This document shows, piece after piece, positions 38,901 through 45,905 of a stretch of 64,000 nucleotides of DNA. The stretch covers positions 9,888,286 to 9,952,285 of the forward strand of contig VZDJ01000174.1 of NCBI GenBank assembly GCA_008694505.1, read 5' to 3'. The position numbers and the translations under genes were made by a program. Every line of letters begins with the position of its first letter. The first letter of the stretch is position 1. The notes beneath the pieces were generated by a model. The model saw nothing but the letters and a program-made list of their open reading frames with translations. It searched no databases and had not been told where the DNA came from. This DNA comes from Cyanoderma ruficeps (Eukaryota; Chordata; Aves; Passeriformes; Timaliidae).

Positions 38901-41900
38901 GCCCCTTCCCAGCTCGTCCAGCACAGCTCCAGGGTGACAAGAGAGCATCTCCTGCCATTAGGGAGCAAGAACTTGGCTGGCTGCAGGATAACACAGCAGC
39001 AGCTCTGCACTGGGCATCCAACCACCACCCAGTGCTACAGGTCATCTTCAGGAGAGGGGAGTAGCTGCCAGCCTCCATCACCCCCTCCCATTTCTGGGTT
39101 TGCCAGGGGATGTTGGGAATGAAGCCACTGAAGTGTGGTGGCTGGTACCAGGGCTGTGCTCAGGCAGTGGTTGTAGGGAGCCCTTCCAGCTCAGGCCCTT
39201 GGGTCCTAAAGGCTGAAAGTTAGAGCCAGGACACAGTTTGGAGCACTGAATGTGACAGAAGGGAGCCAGGGTAATGGGTTTTAGTAAGAACAAGCTTCAT
39301 TTTTCAGTCAGAGGGTAAAATTTTAGGTCTGTCTGTACTTCTCACATGCTGACTCCAGCGGGATAACTCTGCCTTCACATGGGTGGAGCCGGGATTGCAG
39401 CTGGCCCTGGCTGCTGGGAGGCTGCCTGGCTGCTGGGCTCTGACCCCAGTTCATTCCCAGAGCACTTCTGGAAGAGAAGGAATTCACGCAGTGCTGTCCA
39501 AAGACAACAGGACATGCCTGCTCAGTGCCCTCTCATGCTGCTCCACAGCCAGGCTGGAGCACAGCCCTTGCCCTGCCATGCTCTGCCTTTCCCCTACTCC
39601 AGCACCTTTTCCTTCACTCCCTGCCCAGGACCAGCACAGCTCACTGGCCTGAGCACGCTCTGCCAGCCAGACTCCTCTGGTGTGTTGGGCATGGGGCAGA
39701 TAAGCTGCTGCTTGTGCCACCCAAGAGCTCTTCCACACCTCTTCTCCCTGGCGGAGCCCGGAGGGTGAGCTCTTGGACTCTGACCCACACACATGGGGTC
39801 TTCTGCAATGGGGTCTCTTCAGCAGCCTGGGGAGCTGAGAGGTCTTTTTTACCTCCAGTTAGGGAATGGAAGGATGGGAATATTTATTTGCTGGAGTATG
39901 GTGCTCCCCTCAGCTAGGGACCAGTCCCAGTTCAGCCACAGCTTCAAAAAGTGTCCAAATCTATGTTCACAGAGCGTGCCTATCCTCATGTCTCGGTTCC
40001 TCAGAGGAGAAGAAGCGAAACTTCCTCCCCTCCCCAGCCCACAGCTCCCCGCTCAGGCCTGGCTCCCGCAGCGAGTCCTGCACCAGCACGGGCAGATCCT
40101 CCCCCGGCTCCAGCCGCTCCCGCTCCTCGCACCACAAGGCCTCTCCCAGGTACTCCCGAAGCAGGTCCTGCTCCTTGGGAAAGAGGTAAGGCCAGCTGGA
40201 ACAGCTGTCTCTGTGACCCTGGGCAGTGGCTAGTTCTTGCCAGCTGGCAGGCTCCTTGAGGGGGAGGTGTAAGCGTTTGAGGGCTGCCTAGGGATCCACA
40301 AGGCTTAGGATGAATTAGCAGAGCTGGGCTGAGACCCTGGAGAATGGGATATCTCTTCCCCCTCATGATTTGGAGTAGTCTGGTACAGCCTCACTCTCCA
40401 GCATCTTTAACTCTCTTATGTTCTTCTCCTATCTCCAGGTCTTCCTCACGTTCCCCCAGCTATTCCTCCAAATCCTGCAAAAAAAGTCCTGGGAGTAGAA
40501 GTTCAAGGCCTCGCCGGAGCCCCAGTTACTCTCGCTACAGCCGTAGCAGGTACAGCTGTCTACTCATGTGGTATTTACTGTCCACTCATGTGGTACCTGC
40601 TGCCTCACACTCTCCCCCTGCCACCACCACTGTCATACTGCTGTGAGTGGTGGGCAGAGCCTGAGGCTCCAGCTGGGCTGCAGCCCCTGTCAGAGATGGA
40701 TCTGATTGCAGCAGGATAAGACACTCTCCTTTTTAGAGTCACCGCTCTGACAAAGAGTTGTCAGGCCCGGGGAAGTGCCCCTGCTGTGAGGGCAGATGCC
40801 AGGTACCCTCAGGCCGGCACTCACAGCCTTGCAGAGGGAAACACAGTCCAGGCACCTCTACTGCCTCCATACACCACAGAAAACAGTCTCACAGTTCAAC
40901 CCTAGAGATGCCTTTGGCAGGTTTTCCTGGTAGCACCTGTGCTGCTGTGAACATTTTGCAGCCTCAAAATCATACATTCCCAGGGTCGATCCTTGCAGGC
41001 TTTGACAATCCCTGTGCTGGTGAGGAGAACACTTCCTGCATGCAGGGATCAGGCAGGCCCCTGACCTGTAACGTGTTGCTTTGCAGATGGCACTGAGCAG
41101 GGTGTATGAAGTCAGCCACGCTGCACAGAAGGGCCTGTGCTGACGTGTATGGGAATTTAACAAAAGAGAAAACCATAGCAACACCGGCACTCCTTCTGGC
41201 GAGGCTTGCGGAGCCCTGCAGGGCTACCAGGCCCTCGGCTCACGTGGGGCCTGCTGGCAGGGCTGTTCCTGCCAGCTCCAGCAGCACGGCCAGCAAGAGC
41301 TAAATACAGACTGCACCCACAGACACAGGTCTCTGGAAGCCATCTTAGCTTGGCAGTGCAAAGCCACTGAAATGCAATAAGTGGTGTCCAGTCTATGTGA
41401 GCGCTCAGGGGTGACGCCACCAGAGTGCTCTGAGTTGTCCCTTTTGGAGCTGAGCGTCCTCTGCTCATCTGTGCCTTCGTAGGTCGTGTCCTCCCCATCC
41501 CTGACCCCCCTCAAAGGCCCTGCAGTGACAGTCCCCGTGCTGTGCCCTCCGCAGGGACCGCGAGCGGGAGCACAAGTACAGCTCCAGCGAGAAGGAGTCG
41601 CACCGGGAGCGGCAGCGGCGGCGCCGCTCCTACTCCCCCCTGAGGAAACGCCGGAGAGACTCTCCCAGCCACCTGGAAGCTCGGCGCATCACAAGGCAAG
41701 GGGATGCTGTCCCGTCCTTTGGAGACAGGCTCAGCTGGCACTTCCCGGGGGGATGAGGGCTGTCCTTGGGTCCCAGCCCTTGCCAGAGGAGGTTTCTCCA
41801 GGAGACCGGTCTCCCTGAGCCTGATCAGCAGGCCCTTCCACCCCTTCCCTAGAGCTTGGGGATTTCCAGCTGGAGGCAGAGGGAGGATGGAGAGGGTCTC

Positions 41901-42542
41901 AATTTACAGTAGCTGAAGGGAAAAAAGAAGATGAAGTCAGAGCAGGGACTCAGGTGCCAGGAGCATTCCCTCACAGGCTTTTTATTTCACCCTGCCCTGT
42001 GGTAGATGTCCCACAGTGGACAGAGTCAACTATTGACTCTAACCTTCATGCAGAGGGCTCTTTGGCACAACATCAAGTAGAGTCCAGCAGACTGAATGGC
42101 TGGGACATTCCCCAGGGCTGTGGGGGTGGGTGGTTTGAATCCCAAGGCCCGTCTGCTACCTGATCTCTTTTTCCTTTTAAACAAACACAGTCACATTTTT
42201 GGGAGTGTTGTGCAGAGTAGACAGTGCCTTTTGGAGATTTTGGCAGTAACTCTGTCCTTGTGCTGCTGGTAACCCACATCTCTGTGTCCCCACAGTGCCC
42301 GCAAACGCCCCATCCCCTACTACCGTCCCAGCCCCTCCTCGTCCAGCAGCGCCGGCAGCTATTCCTCCTGGTACAGCAGCTTCAGCCGCTCCCCGAGCCG
42401 CAGTCGGAGCTACTCCAGCTACCGGACAAGCCGGAGCCGAAGCTGGAGCAGCAGCCGGAGCTCGGGCCCCAGGAGCAGCCGCAGCAGGAGCAGGAGCAGG
42501 AGCTATGACTCAGGAGCCAGCTCCGACAGCCTGCGTCGTTAG
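1635..42542 (+). CDS. SRRM4: SRRM4 (nSR100), serine/arginine repetitive matrix protein 4, 13 exons
   Basis: Neural splicing activator that binds UGC-containing sequences near 3' splice sites and promotes inclusion of microexons; nuclear. Joined coding segments: 1635-1765, 20438-20581, 22797-22877, 23562-23633, 25264-25290, 25754-25804, 28415-28507, 29494-29656, 38062-38399, 39973-40185, 40439-40549, 41555-41695, 42296-42542. They total 1812 nt, or 603 residues plus stop; human SRRM4 is about 611. Seen: a conserved N-terminus (GEKQLFEKFWRGTFK), two lysine blocks (residues about 105-140), RS-rich repeats, and a conserved LFTKT...DSGNDTSSPPSTQTSS region (residues about 260-300). The C-terminal eMIC region (about 440-545) contains SYSRYS, SPSHLEARRIT and ARKRPIPYYRPSPSS. 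Phases agree at all 12 junctions. The start codon has good context (GCCATGG). The exon model rests on remembered homology plus splice sites, not on transcripts. Confidence 0.95.
5820..6240. promoter_or_regulatory. Intragenic CpG-rich patch in SRRM4 intron 1
   Basis: About 4 kb downstream of exon 1, CpG density rises again, with GCGGCCGC-like strings at about 6008, GGCGGCGGCGGGGCC at about 6165-6180, and a GCTGCCATCTG (YY1-like) string at about 6186. It could be an alternative promoter or an orphan CpG island. No exon with a clear donor was identified, so a transcript start is conjecture. Confidence 0.35.
11320..11620. promoter_or_regulatory. AT-rich candidate conserved element in intron 1
   Basis: A sharply AT-rich island in GC-rich intron DNA, carrying GTTAATGAGC, ACTAATTATT and AATAATTAACC strings (homeodomain-type TAAT cores) between about 11475 and 11550. 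Base composition and motif clustering resemble conserved non-coding elements of neural genes. Conservation itself was not tested. Confidence 0.35.
12055..12320. promoter_or_regulatory. AT-rich POU/homeodomain motif island in intron 1
   Basis: A second AT-rich island with an octamer ATTTGCAT at 12144-12151 followed by TAAT, plus AATTGTTAAC, ATGAATAAT and CCAATTAAAG strings nearby. It is a candidate enhancer on composition and motifs only. Confidence 0.35.
13302..13764. other. Assembly gap (463 N)
   Basis: An unresolved run of N inside SRRM4 intron 1. All SRRM4 coding segments are accounted for without it, so no coding exon needs to lie in the gap. An unknown alternative exon or repeat could. 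Confidence 0.99.
18160..18195. repeat. TA dinucleotide microsatellite
   Basis: Two runs of alternating T and A, separated by a short ATGTTT interruption, about 35 bp in all, within intron 1. Confidence 0.9.
18560..18920. promoter_or_regulatory. AT-rich candidate element near the end of intron 1
   Basis: Contains GGTCATTAATTTGG, TTTTTAATGGATCC, CCAATTAGCTGG and ATGATTAACC strings, a dense set of homeodomain-type cores. No exon is recognised. Regulatory function is inferred from composition only. Confidence 0.3.
20438..20581 (+). CDS. SRRM4: SRRM4 coding exon 2 (residues 44-92)
   Basis: 144 nt. The acceptor is CCCCGGCAG|T and the donor ACGCAG|GTAGGA. The translated segment PAEDRRPEKLSS...REPASTNG aligns in register with the mammalian segment containing PAQDGPSEKL, although this part of the protein diverges fast. 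A second possible donor (CGCAG|GTCACG) lies 9 nt earlier, at 20572, and would drop three residues in frame. Confidence 0.85.
20582..22796 (+). other. SRRM4: SRRM4 intron 2
   Basis: 2.2 kb with no exon seen. It holds a C run at about 21644-21654 and a strongly AT-rich motif island at about 22135-22640 close to exon 3. Confidence 0.75.
22135..22640. promoter_or_regulatory. AT-rich POU/homeodomain-dense candidate enhancer in intron 2
   Basis: About 500 bp of AT-rich sequence in a GC-rich gene. It holds AATTAATTAA (22209-22218), GAAATTAATTTGC, the octamer ATGCAAAT (22452-22459) immediately followed by TAAAT, CAATTAATTATT (about 22468-22479) and GTTAACC. The density of POU and homeodomain cores is the highest in the window. 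Conservation was not tested. Confidence 0.45.
22797..22877 (+). CDS. SRRM4: SRRM4 coding exon 3 (residues 92-119)
   Basis: 81 nt. The acceptor is CACACTCAG|C and the donor GAGGAG|GTGAGG. Encodes the first lysine block, ARGKKKKKKSGRKKRR, closely matching the mammalian RGKKKKKKSTRKKRRR; it probably acts as a nuclear-localisation and RNA-contact segment. The donor is also the left edge of a 69-bp tandem array. Confidence 0.93.
22878..23310. repeat. 69-bp minisatellite in intron 3
   Basis: Tandem units start at 22880, 22949, 23018, 23087 and 23156, exactly 69 bp apart, followed by one or two decayed, partly expanded copies to about 23310. Each unit contains GAGCCATGG, several GGG runs and GTGTGAGGG. 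The left edge coincides with the exon 3 splice donor. Because 69 is a multiple of three, the reverse strand reads open with a repeated peptide; this is not a gene. Confidence 0.95.
22878..23561 (+). other. SRRM4: SRRM4 intron 3
   Basis: 684 nt, more than half of it the 69-bp tandem array. The remainder is unremarkable up to the acceptor CCCCTCAG|G. Confidence 0.85.
23562..23633 (+). CDS. SRRM4: SRRM4 coding exon 4 (residues 119-143)
   Basis: 72 nt. Encodes SPSYSPSPVKKKKKK then SSKKRKRN, nearly identical to mammalian SRRM4. The donor is AACAG|GTATTT. This is the second lysine block of the protein. Confidence 0.95.
23634..25263 (+). other. SRRM4: SRRM4 intron 4
   Basis: 1.6 kb with no exon or clear repeat seen. 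It ends TTTGTGTCTTGCAG, with UGC abutting the AG acceptor of the 27-nt microexon. Confidence 0.75.
25264..25290 (+). CDS. SRRM4: SRRM4 coding exon 5, a 27-nt microexon (residues 143-152)
   Basis: 27 nt encoding R-LSSKKRRH-R, matching the mammalian SFSKKRRHS stretch. The acceptor is CTTGCAG|G and the donor CACAG|GTAAGA. UGC sits at 25259-25261, directly before AG (25262-25263), the arrangement recognised by SRRM4 protein itself. Length and phase make it skippable without a frameshift. Confidence 0.92.
25291..25753 (+). other. SRRM4: SRRM4 intron 5 (463 nt)
   Basis: A short intron between two very small exons. No other feature is seen. It ends TTTCTTATTTAG|T. Confidence 0.85.
25754..25804 (+). 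CDS. SRRM4: SRRM4 coding exon 6 (51 nt, residues 152-169)
   Basis: Encodes SSSSPKSKRKEERKHKK, aligned with mammalian SSSSPKSKRRDEKRHKKQ. The acceptor is ATTTAG|T and the donor AACA|GTAAGT. It is a second very small exon, frame-neutral like its neighbours. Confidence 0.92.
25805..28414 (+). other. SRRM4: SRRM4 intron 6
   Basis: 2.6 kb. No exon is seen. The stretch at about 27955-28060 has a weak resemblance to CR1 LINE 3' sequence (GGGCTGCCCAGAGAG), too diverged to call. The acceptor is CTTCTTAAAG|C. Confidence 0.7.
28415..28507 (+). CDS. SRRM4: SRRM4 coding exon 7 (residues 169-200)
   Basis: 93 nt. Encodes SRGRTRKSHRHRRCHSRSES then SDSHSLSCRS, aligned with mammalian SRSRPRKSHRHRHHRCPSRS. 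The split codon at its start is CA|C (His), the only non-Arg/Ser split junction in the gene. The donor is AGCAG|GTAACA. Confidence 0.92.
28508..29493 (+). other. SRRM4: SRRM4 intron 7
   Basis: 986 nt with no exon or repeat recognised. It ends CTGTCTCCTGGAG|G, with a tandem alternative acceptor 6 nt downstream. Confidence 0.75.
29494..29656 (+). CDS. SRRM4: SRRM4 coding exon 8 (residues 200-254)
   Basis: 163 nt. Begins RHRARSREEGRKTRRRRS, aligned with mammalian RHRGRSPEEGQKSRRRHS, and then diverges. The start could instead be 29500 (GGCACAG|A), removing His-Arg in frame; I prefer 29494 because mammalian SRRM4 retains HR. The donor is GAAGTA|GTAAGT. Exons 8 and 9 are the only internal coding exons whose lengths are not multiples of three; together they are (501 nt). 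Confidence 0.85.
29915..29956. repeat. Poly(A) tract with ambiguous bases
   Basis: About 42 bp of A broken by NNN at 29922-29924, which looks like unresolved homopolymer length in the assembly. No processed pseudogene or SINE body is recognisable upstream. Confidence 0.9.
33436..33582. repeat. 72-bp tandem duplication in intron 8
   Basis: Two near-identical copies starting at 33436 and 33508, each beginning GTGGTACAGAAAGCCTCACC, followed by CATCCAGCC, an A run, then GATTTTCCCACTCAGT. The high identity implies a recent duplication. Confidence 0.93.
34221..34240. repeat. Poly(C) tract with one N
   Basis: About 19 C residues with an N at 34231, most likely an unresolved homopolymer. Confidence 0.9.
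37944..37955 (+). other. SRRM4: Candidate 12-nt microexon or decoy splice site in intron 8
   Basis: A nearly uninterrupted pyrimidine tract (about 37890-37940, CTTTCCTTTTGTTTCAG) ends in an AG at 37942-37943. Twelve nt later comes GT in ATG|GTAAAA (37956). The 12-nt segment reads Cys-Ile-Met-Met in phase 0, which fits both neighbours because exon 8 ends and exon 9 begins in phase 0. If it is not an exon, the site is an unused acceptor stronger than the authentic one 118 nt downstream. Use as a simple alternative acceptor for exon 9 would break the frame. Confidence 0.3.
38062..38399 (+). CDS. SRRM4: SRRM4 coding exon 9 (residues 255-367)
   Basis: 338 nt, the largest coding exon. Encodes SADLFTKTDSSPG, EYDSGNDTSSPPSTQTSS and SDNSSDSGNSFTSC, aligned with mammalian SRRM4 (ADLFTKTASP, EYDSGNDTSSPPSTQTSS, NTSDSGNSFTTS). 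Acidic/serine-rich and probably disordered. The acceptor is TTGCTTTCAG|A and the donor CGAAG|GTCAGT. Confidence 0.95.
38400..39972 (+). other. SRRM4: SRRM4 intron 9
   Basis: 1.6 kb with no exon or repeat recognised. It ends AAATCTATGTTCACAG|A. A second AG with a pyrimidine-rich lead (GTTCCTCAG, 40003-40004) lies inside the exon but would shift the frame. Confidence 0.75.
39973..40185 (+). CDS. SRRM4: SRRM4 coding exon 10 (residues 367-438)
   Basis: 213 nt. Encodes CLGSSEEKKRNFLPSPAHSS, then SSRSRSSHHKASPRYSRSRS and CSLGK, aligned with mammalian CLECAEVKKSSLVPSTARSS and PRASPRYTQSRS. RS-rich. The start was chosen because only this acceptor keeps the RS frame. The donor is AAGAG|GTAAGG. Confidence 0.9.
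40186..40438 (+). other. SRRM4: SRRM4 intron 10 (253 nt)
   Basis: The shortest intron of the gene. Plain GT-AG, ending TTCTCCTATCTCCAG|G. Confidence 0.9.
40439..40549 (+). CDS. SRRM4: SRRM4 coding exon 11 (residues 438-475, start of eMIC region)
   Basis: 111 nt. Encodes RSPSYSSKSCKKSPGSRSS, then RRSPSYSRYSRS, almost identical to the mammalian protein. From knowledge of the family this begins the eMIC (enhancer of microexons) region, which carries the splicing activity. The donor is AGCAG|GTACAG. Confidence 0.95.
40550..41554 (+). other. SRRM4: SRRM4 intron 11
   Basis: 1.0 kb, GT-AG, with no exon or repeat recognised. The acceptor is CCTCCGCAG|G. Confidence 0.8.
41555..41695 (+). CDS. SRRM4: SRRM4 coding exon 12 (residues 475-522, eMIC core)
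   Basis: 141 nt. Encodes DREREHKYSSSEKESHRERQ, RRRRRSYSPLRKRRR and DSPSHLEARRIT, strongly conserved in SRRM4. The exon ends ACAAG before GCAAGG, so the donor is GC rather than GT. Confidence 0.95.
41696..42295 (+). other. SRRM4: SRRM4 intron 12, a GC-AG intron
   Basis: 600 nt. The donor reads AAG|GCAAGG and the acceptor TGTCCCCACAG|T. Joining here restores RRIT-S-ARKRPIPYY, the conserved sequence. No nearby GT gives that junction. A sequencing error of T to C at 41697 is the only simple alternative. Confidence 0.88.
42296..42542 (+). CDS. SRRM4: SRRM4 coding exon 13 and stop (residues 522-603)
   Basis: 247 nt including TAG at 42540-42542. Encodes ARKRPIPYYRPSPSSSSS (end of the eMIC region), then an RS-rich tail with SRSRSYSSYRTSRSRSWSSS and a terminal SDSLRR. 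Mammalian SRRM4 likewise ends in RR after an RS tail of variable length. Confidence 0.95.
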
Positions 42543-45339
42543 GGAGTGCCACTGCTGGCCGACAGCGGGTGCCGGCGTCACCGCCACATTCCTGGCATTC
42601 TCCGCTTCCTTCCCACCTACCTGGCCATCGATAGCAATCCTCCCCGATACTGACGTGGTGGCATTGCCGGGTGCCCCTTCCCCGGTTCGGAGTAAGAGCC
42701 CTGGGGCACCTGGTGCAGCCCCTCCGCCCCAGCGCGGAGTGGGTGGATCAGTCCCAGCTCCCCAGGCCAGGCTGGAAGAAGGCTCGGTGCTTTATAGAGG
42801 ATCTGTCACGACAGACCTGCTCCATCCTCCCCGATGCTCCCATCTCCCCATTGCCACTGCTCTCCATGCACTACCAGCAAGTCCAAAAGAAAGAATTCTG
42901 CTCCTTGCTCTTCTGACAAACCAGGGACCGACAAATTAACTTCTGTTGGAGAGACAGACCCAGCTGGGGAGGAGTTTGCTGGAAAGCTTTGGTGATGGGG
43001 GGATGGCTGTCCCCACCAAGGCAAATATCAAGTCTTTTGGGTCCCTTCTCCGGAGCTGCTGCCCACTCTGCAGAGAAAATATTTATTTTTTGCCAGTCAG
43101 CCAGTCCCTGCTACAAACAGAAGGCTAGAAATCCTTCTTGACATACTTCCTGGGGAAAAAAAAAAAAAGCCTGTTTGCTCTTTCTCCTGCCCTTTCCTAC
43201 CAGCCAGCAGCACCTTTTGCAGGGTTGTTTTATCCCCCCAGCATTGAATTGCTTGCAAACCACCTGCTGAGGTCTGAAGCAGACCTGAGGCTGGTGGAGT
43301 ACGAGGCAGAGGGGAGCTGGTGCCGTGCTGTGCTCCAAGGGCCAGGCCACGTGTGGGAGACAGGGGCCAAGGGCTTCCCTTCTGGAGGAAGCCTGAGACA
43401 GTTTGGGTTTAGGTTGTTCTTCAGGGAGCGTTGCTGTCAGAGTGGGTTGCTGGTGGGACCAGAAAGAGATGCAGAGATAGCAGTTGTGGGGTACAGCCAG
43501 AACACACAGGGTTAAAAGGGCATTGCAAGAGTCAGGGGACCCCAATTCCCCTTCCTCAAAACATTTCAAAGCAATTTCAGGCAGGATTCCAGGCAATCAT
43601 TCCTCTTTGAGCCCCTCTGCTGCCCTGGGGCAGGATCGGCAGCACAGTTGCAGGGCCAGTGCCTGGCTGCAGCAGGATGCACTGGTGCCCCAGTTTGTTA
43701 CTGGGAGGCTGGAGCAGTGCAGGGGGACAGGAAGGGCCCCCCACTAATTGCCTGTTTTTCCAGGGAGCCACAGGCTGCCCTGGGCTCTGGGGTTTTGTCT
43801 CCCTGCCAGCCCAGCTGCCTGTGCAATTACTGTGTTTTGCCGGGTAACAAAGGCTTCTCCCAGCACAGGCTGAGCTGGTGCTGAGGAGTTTATTTCTCTT
43901 ACAACACCTGGGTGCTTAGAGACGCTAATTTGGGCTTAAGACTTCCCTCCCTCCCTTTTTCCATCCCCTCCCCTTCCATCCTGCACGATTATTAACGAGT
44001 TTGGGCTTAATGAGTCAAGGAGGTGTGTGTTGTTTAAGTGTTACAGAAAAGGGCCGAGTGGAGACACCATGTGCAGGAGGAGAGGGGGTAGAAAGGAATG
44101 CAACCCGCCCCCCACCCCCATCTACAGAATTACCTACAGGCCCCTGGCAGCTGGAAAAGGAACAAAGCAGCAAGGGGAGGAAGGCTGAGTGCCACGAGCT
44201 GCTGTGGTAGAACAGGATGATCACCTCAGCCAGCCTATAAATCTGTTATCTGTTGGAAAGTACAGCAGCACAGCCAGGGATTACATCTGGGTGGAACAAG
44301 AGGAAGTTTTATGTCAGGGACTTCTTTCTCAGTATCTTTCCTGGTGCTGGTCCCCCTTGTCCTGTGCCTTCAATGGCCAAAGGTCCCCTTTTTCCCAGAC
44401 CCTCATCCCCCACCTTACTTGCTGCAGGCAGTGTGAGGATGAGGGGGCTGAGGCAGAGAGCTGGGCACTGGTGTGGCTGGTGGCTTAGTGGGGATGTGTC
44501 CATCTTCTGGAAAGACCGTTTCTAGGACACAGAGACAAGTGCTCCTGGTAGGGCTGAGCAAATGCTCCAGGGTTGAGGGATCAAAGACAGGATGCCACTA
44601 CCTTCCCTCCTGTGCTGGCCCCAACAGCAGCCCCTTGGCCACCTTCTGCAGCAGACTCCCTCTCAAAAGGGCTGAAAACCTCATGCTTCTTCCCCAAAGA
44701 ATGTCTCCCAGTTTGATGCTGAAATGCCCCATCCTTCTGCTCCCTGGGAAGATCCAAAGGCAGTGATGAGAACCCAGACCTCCCCAGCTCTACCAGGGCT
44801 TCATGAGCCTCCTGCCCCTTGGCACCCCGTAACACACATGCAGAGCTGTAGCAAGGAAGCAGCGAGCCCGAAGATCCAAAACGAGGAAAGAAAAGAAGAG
44901 GGCCTTTGTGCAACTGGTGTAAATACCAAACTCACACTGACTGGAGTCCTCGTGGCTGGGGACAGATGATGGAAGCACCACACCAGGCTCAGCAGCATCC
45001 ACCCTCCGTGGGTCAGGAGGTGACCCTGAGGGTTGTGTGGGGCTGGTGGCAGCTCCTGCACCCGTCCAGCTGATCCCTACACCAAGGACTGCCTCTGCCT
45101 GTACAGTCCGTGGCAGCTAAGCGCTCCTGGGGTTTCCCAAGCAGACTTGCATTGGAGTAAACCTCTTAAAATTATTTATTTATTTAATCATTATTATTAT
45201 TCTATTTTTAATGGTATGTCAGAATGGACCAGTATTTATTTACTCTATTTTTTTTTTCTAACGTTAAGTTATTTTTGGATCTGTTTGTTTGTTCAAATGT
45301 ATCCATGCCGCCGGTCTCGTGTAAAGGTTTACAGCTCTG

Positions 45340-45760
45340 GCCCCTCTCGGTGAGGTGGCCGGAGGAGTGACAGTCACTCCTGCTGCCACCGTGTCCCTCT
45401 GCGCTCTCCGGAGCAGGGCGGAGAGCTCGGGACGGACAAAGGGACGCAGGGCAGAGAGCTGCGTGTTTTCATGTCGGAATCTCGGGTTTCTCATCAGATT
45501 TGTGCAGGAATGTGATGGGTGTGACCACAGAAACGGGTCTGGGACGTGCCGGAGGTGACGGCGAGGGTCTGCTGGCCGGCCGAGGTGTTGGCAGTGCCAC
45601 CAGGGAAGTGTCGCCTGCGCGCGCGCCGGCCGGGTGCCAGCTGGCCCCGCGCTGTTTGCCTTGGCCGCGCCGCCAGCGCTCAACCCGAAACCCGCGGGCT
45701 CCGCGCAGCCACCGCCGCTTTCCCTGGGAGGATCAGCCGTCGCCAGGACTCCCCTGCCGT
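45340..45760. other. CpG-rich cluster inside the SRRM4 3' UTR
   Basis: About 400 bp of CpG-dense sequence, including GCGCGCGCGCCGGCCGG at about 45616-45631, CCGCGCCGCCAGCGC and CCCGCGGGC, flanked on both sides by AT-rich UTR. No coding frame is recognised. It may be an orphan CpG island, possibly a cryptic or antisense promoter. Confidence 0.5.
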
Positions 45761-45876
45761 GTTTATCCCTGCTCACTGACCCACCCATGGGAAAACAAAA
45801 GACATGAGACTGTGAGAGAGCGATCCCTGCGGAAGGCCCTTGCAAAATCCAGCCTCCGGTGACGGACCTGAGCAAG

Positions 45877-45905
45877 TCTGTGTGTGTATGTGTGTGTGTG
45901 CACAT
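45877..45905. repeat. TG microsatellite
   Basis: A mostly alternating T/G run with one TATG interruption within the SRRM4 3' UTR. TG repeats in RNA can bind TDP-43 or CELF proteins; no effect is shown here. Confidence 0.9.

Noticed and set aside
40003..40010. Alternative acceptor GTTCCTCAG for SRRM4 exon 10
   Set aside because: It has a better pyrimidine lead, but starting at 40005 shifts the frame and loses the conserved KK...LPS and RS-rich sequence. The acceptor at 39972 keeps both.
41696..41712. A GT donor slightly downstream of exon 12 instead of the GC donor
   Set aside because: Extending to the next GT would add residues absent from the conserved RRIT-S-ARKRPIPYY junction and would not restore phase.
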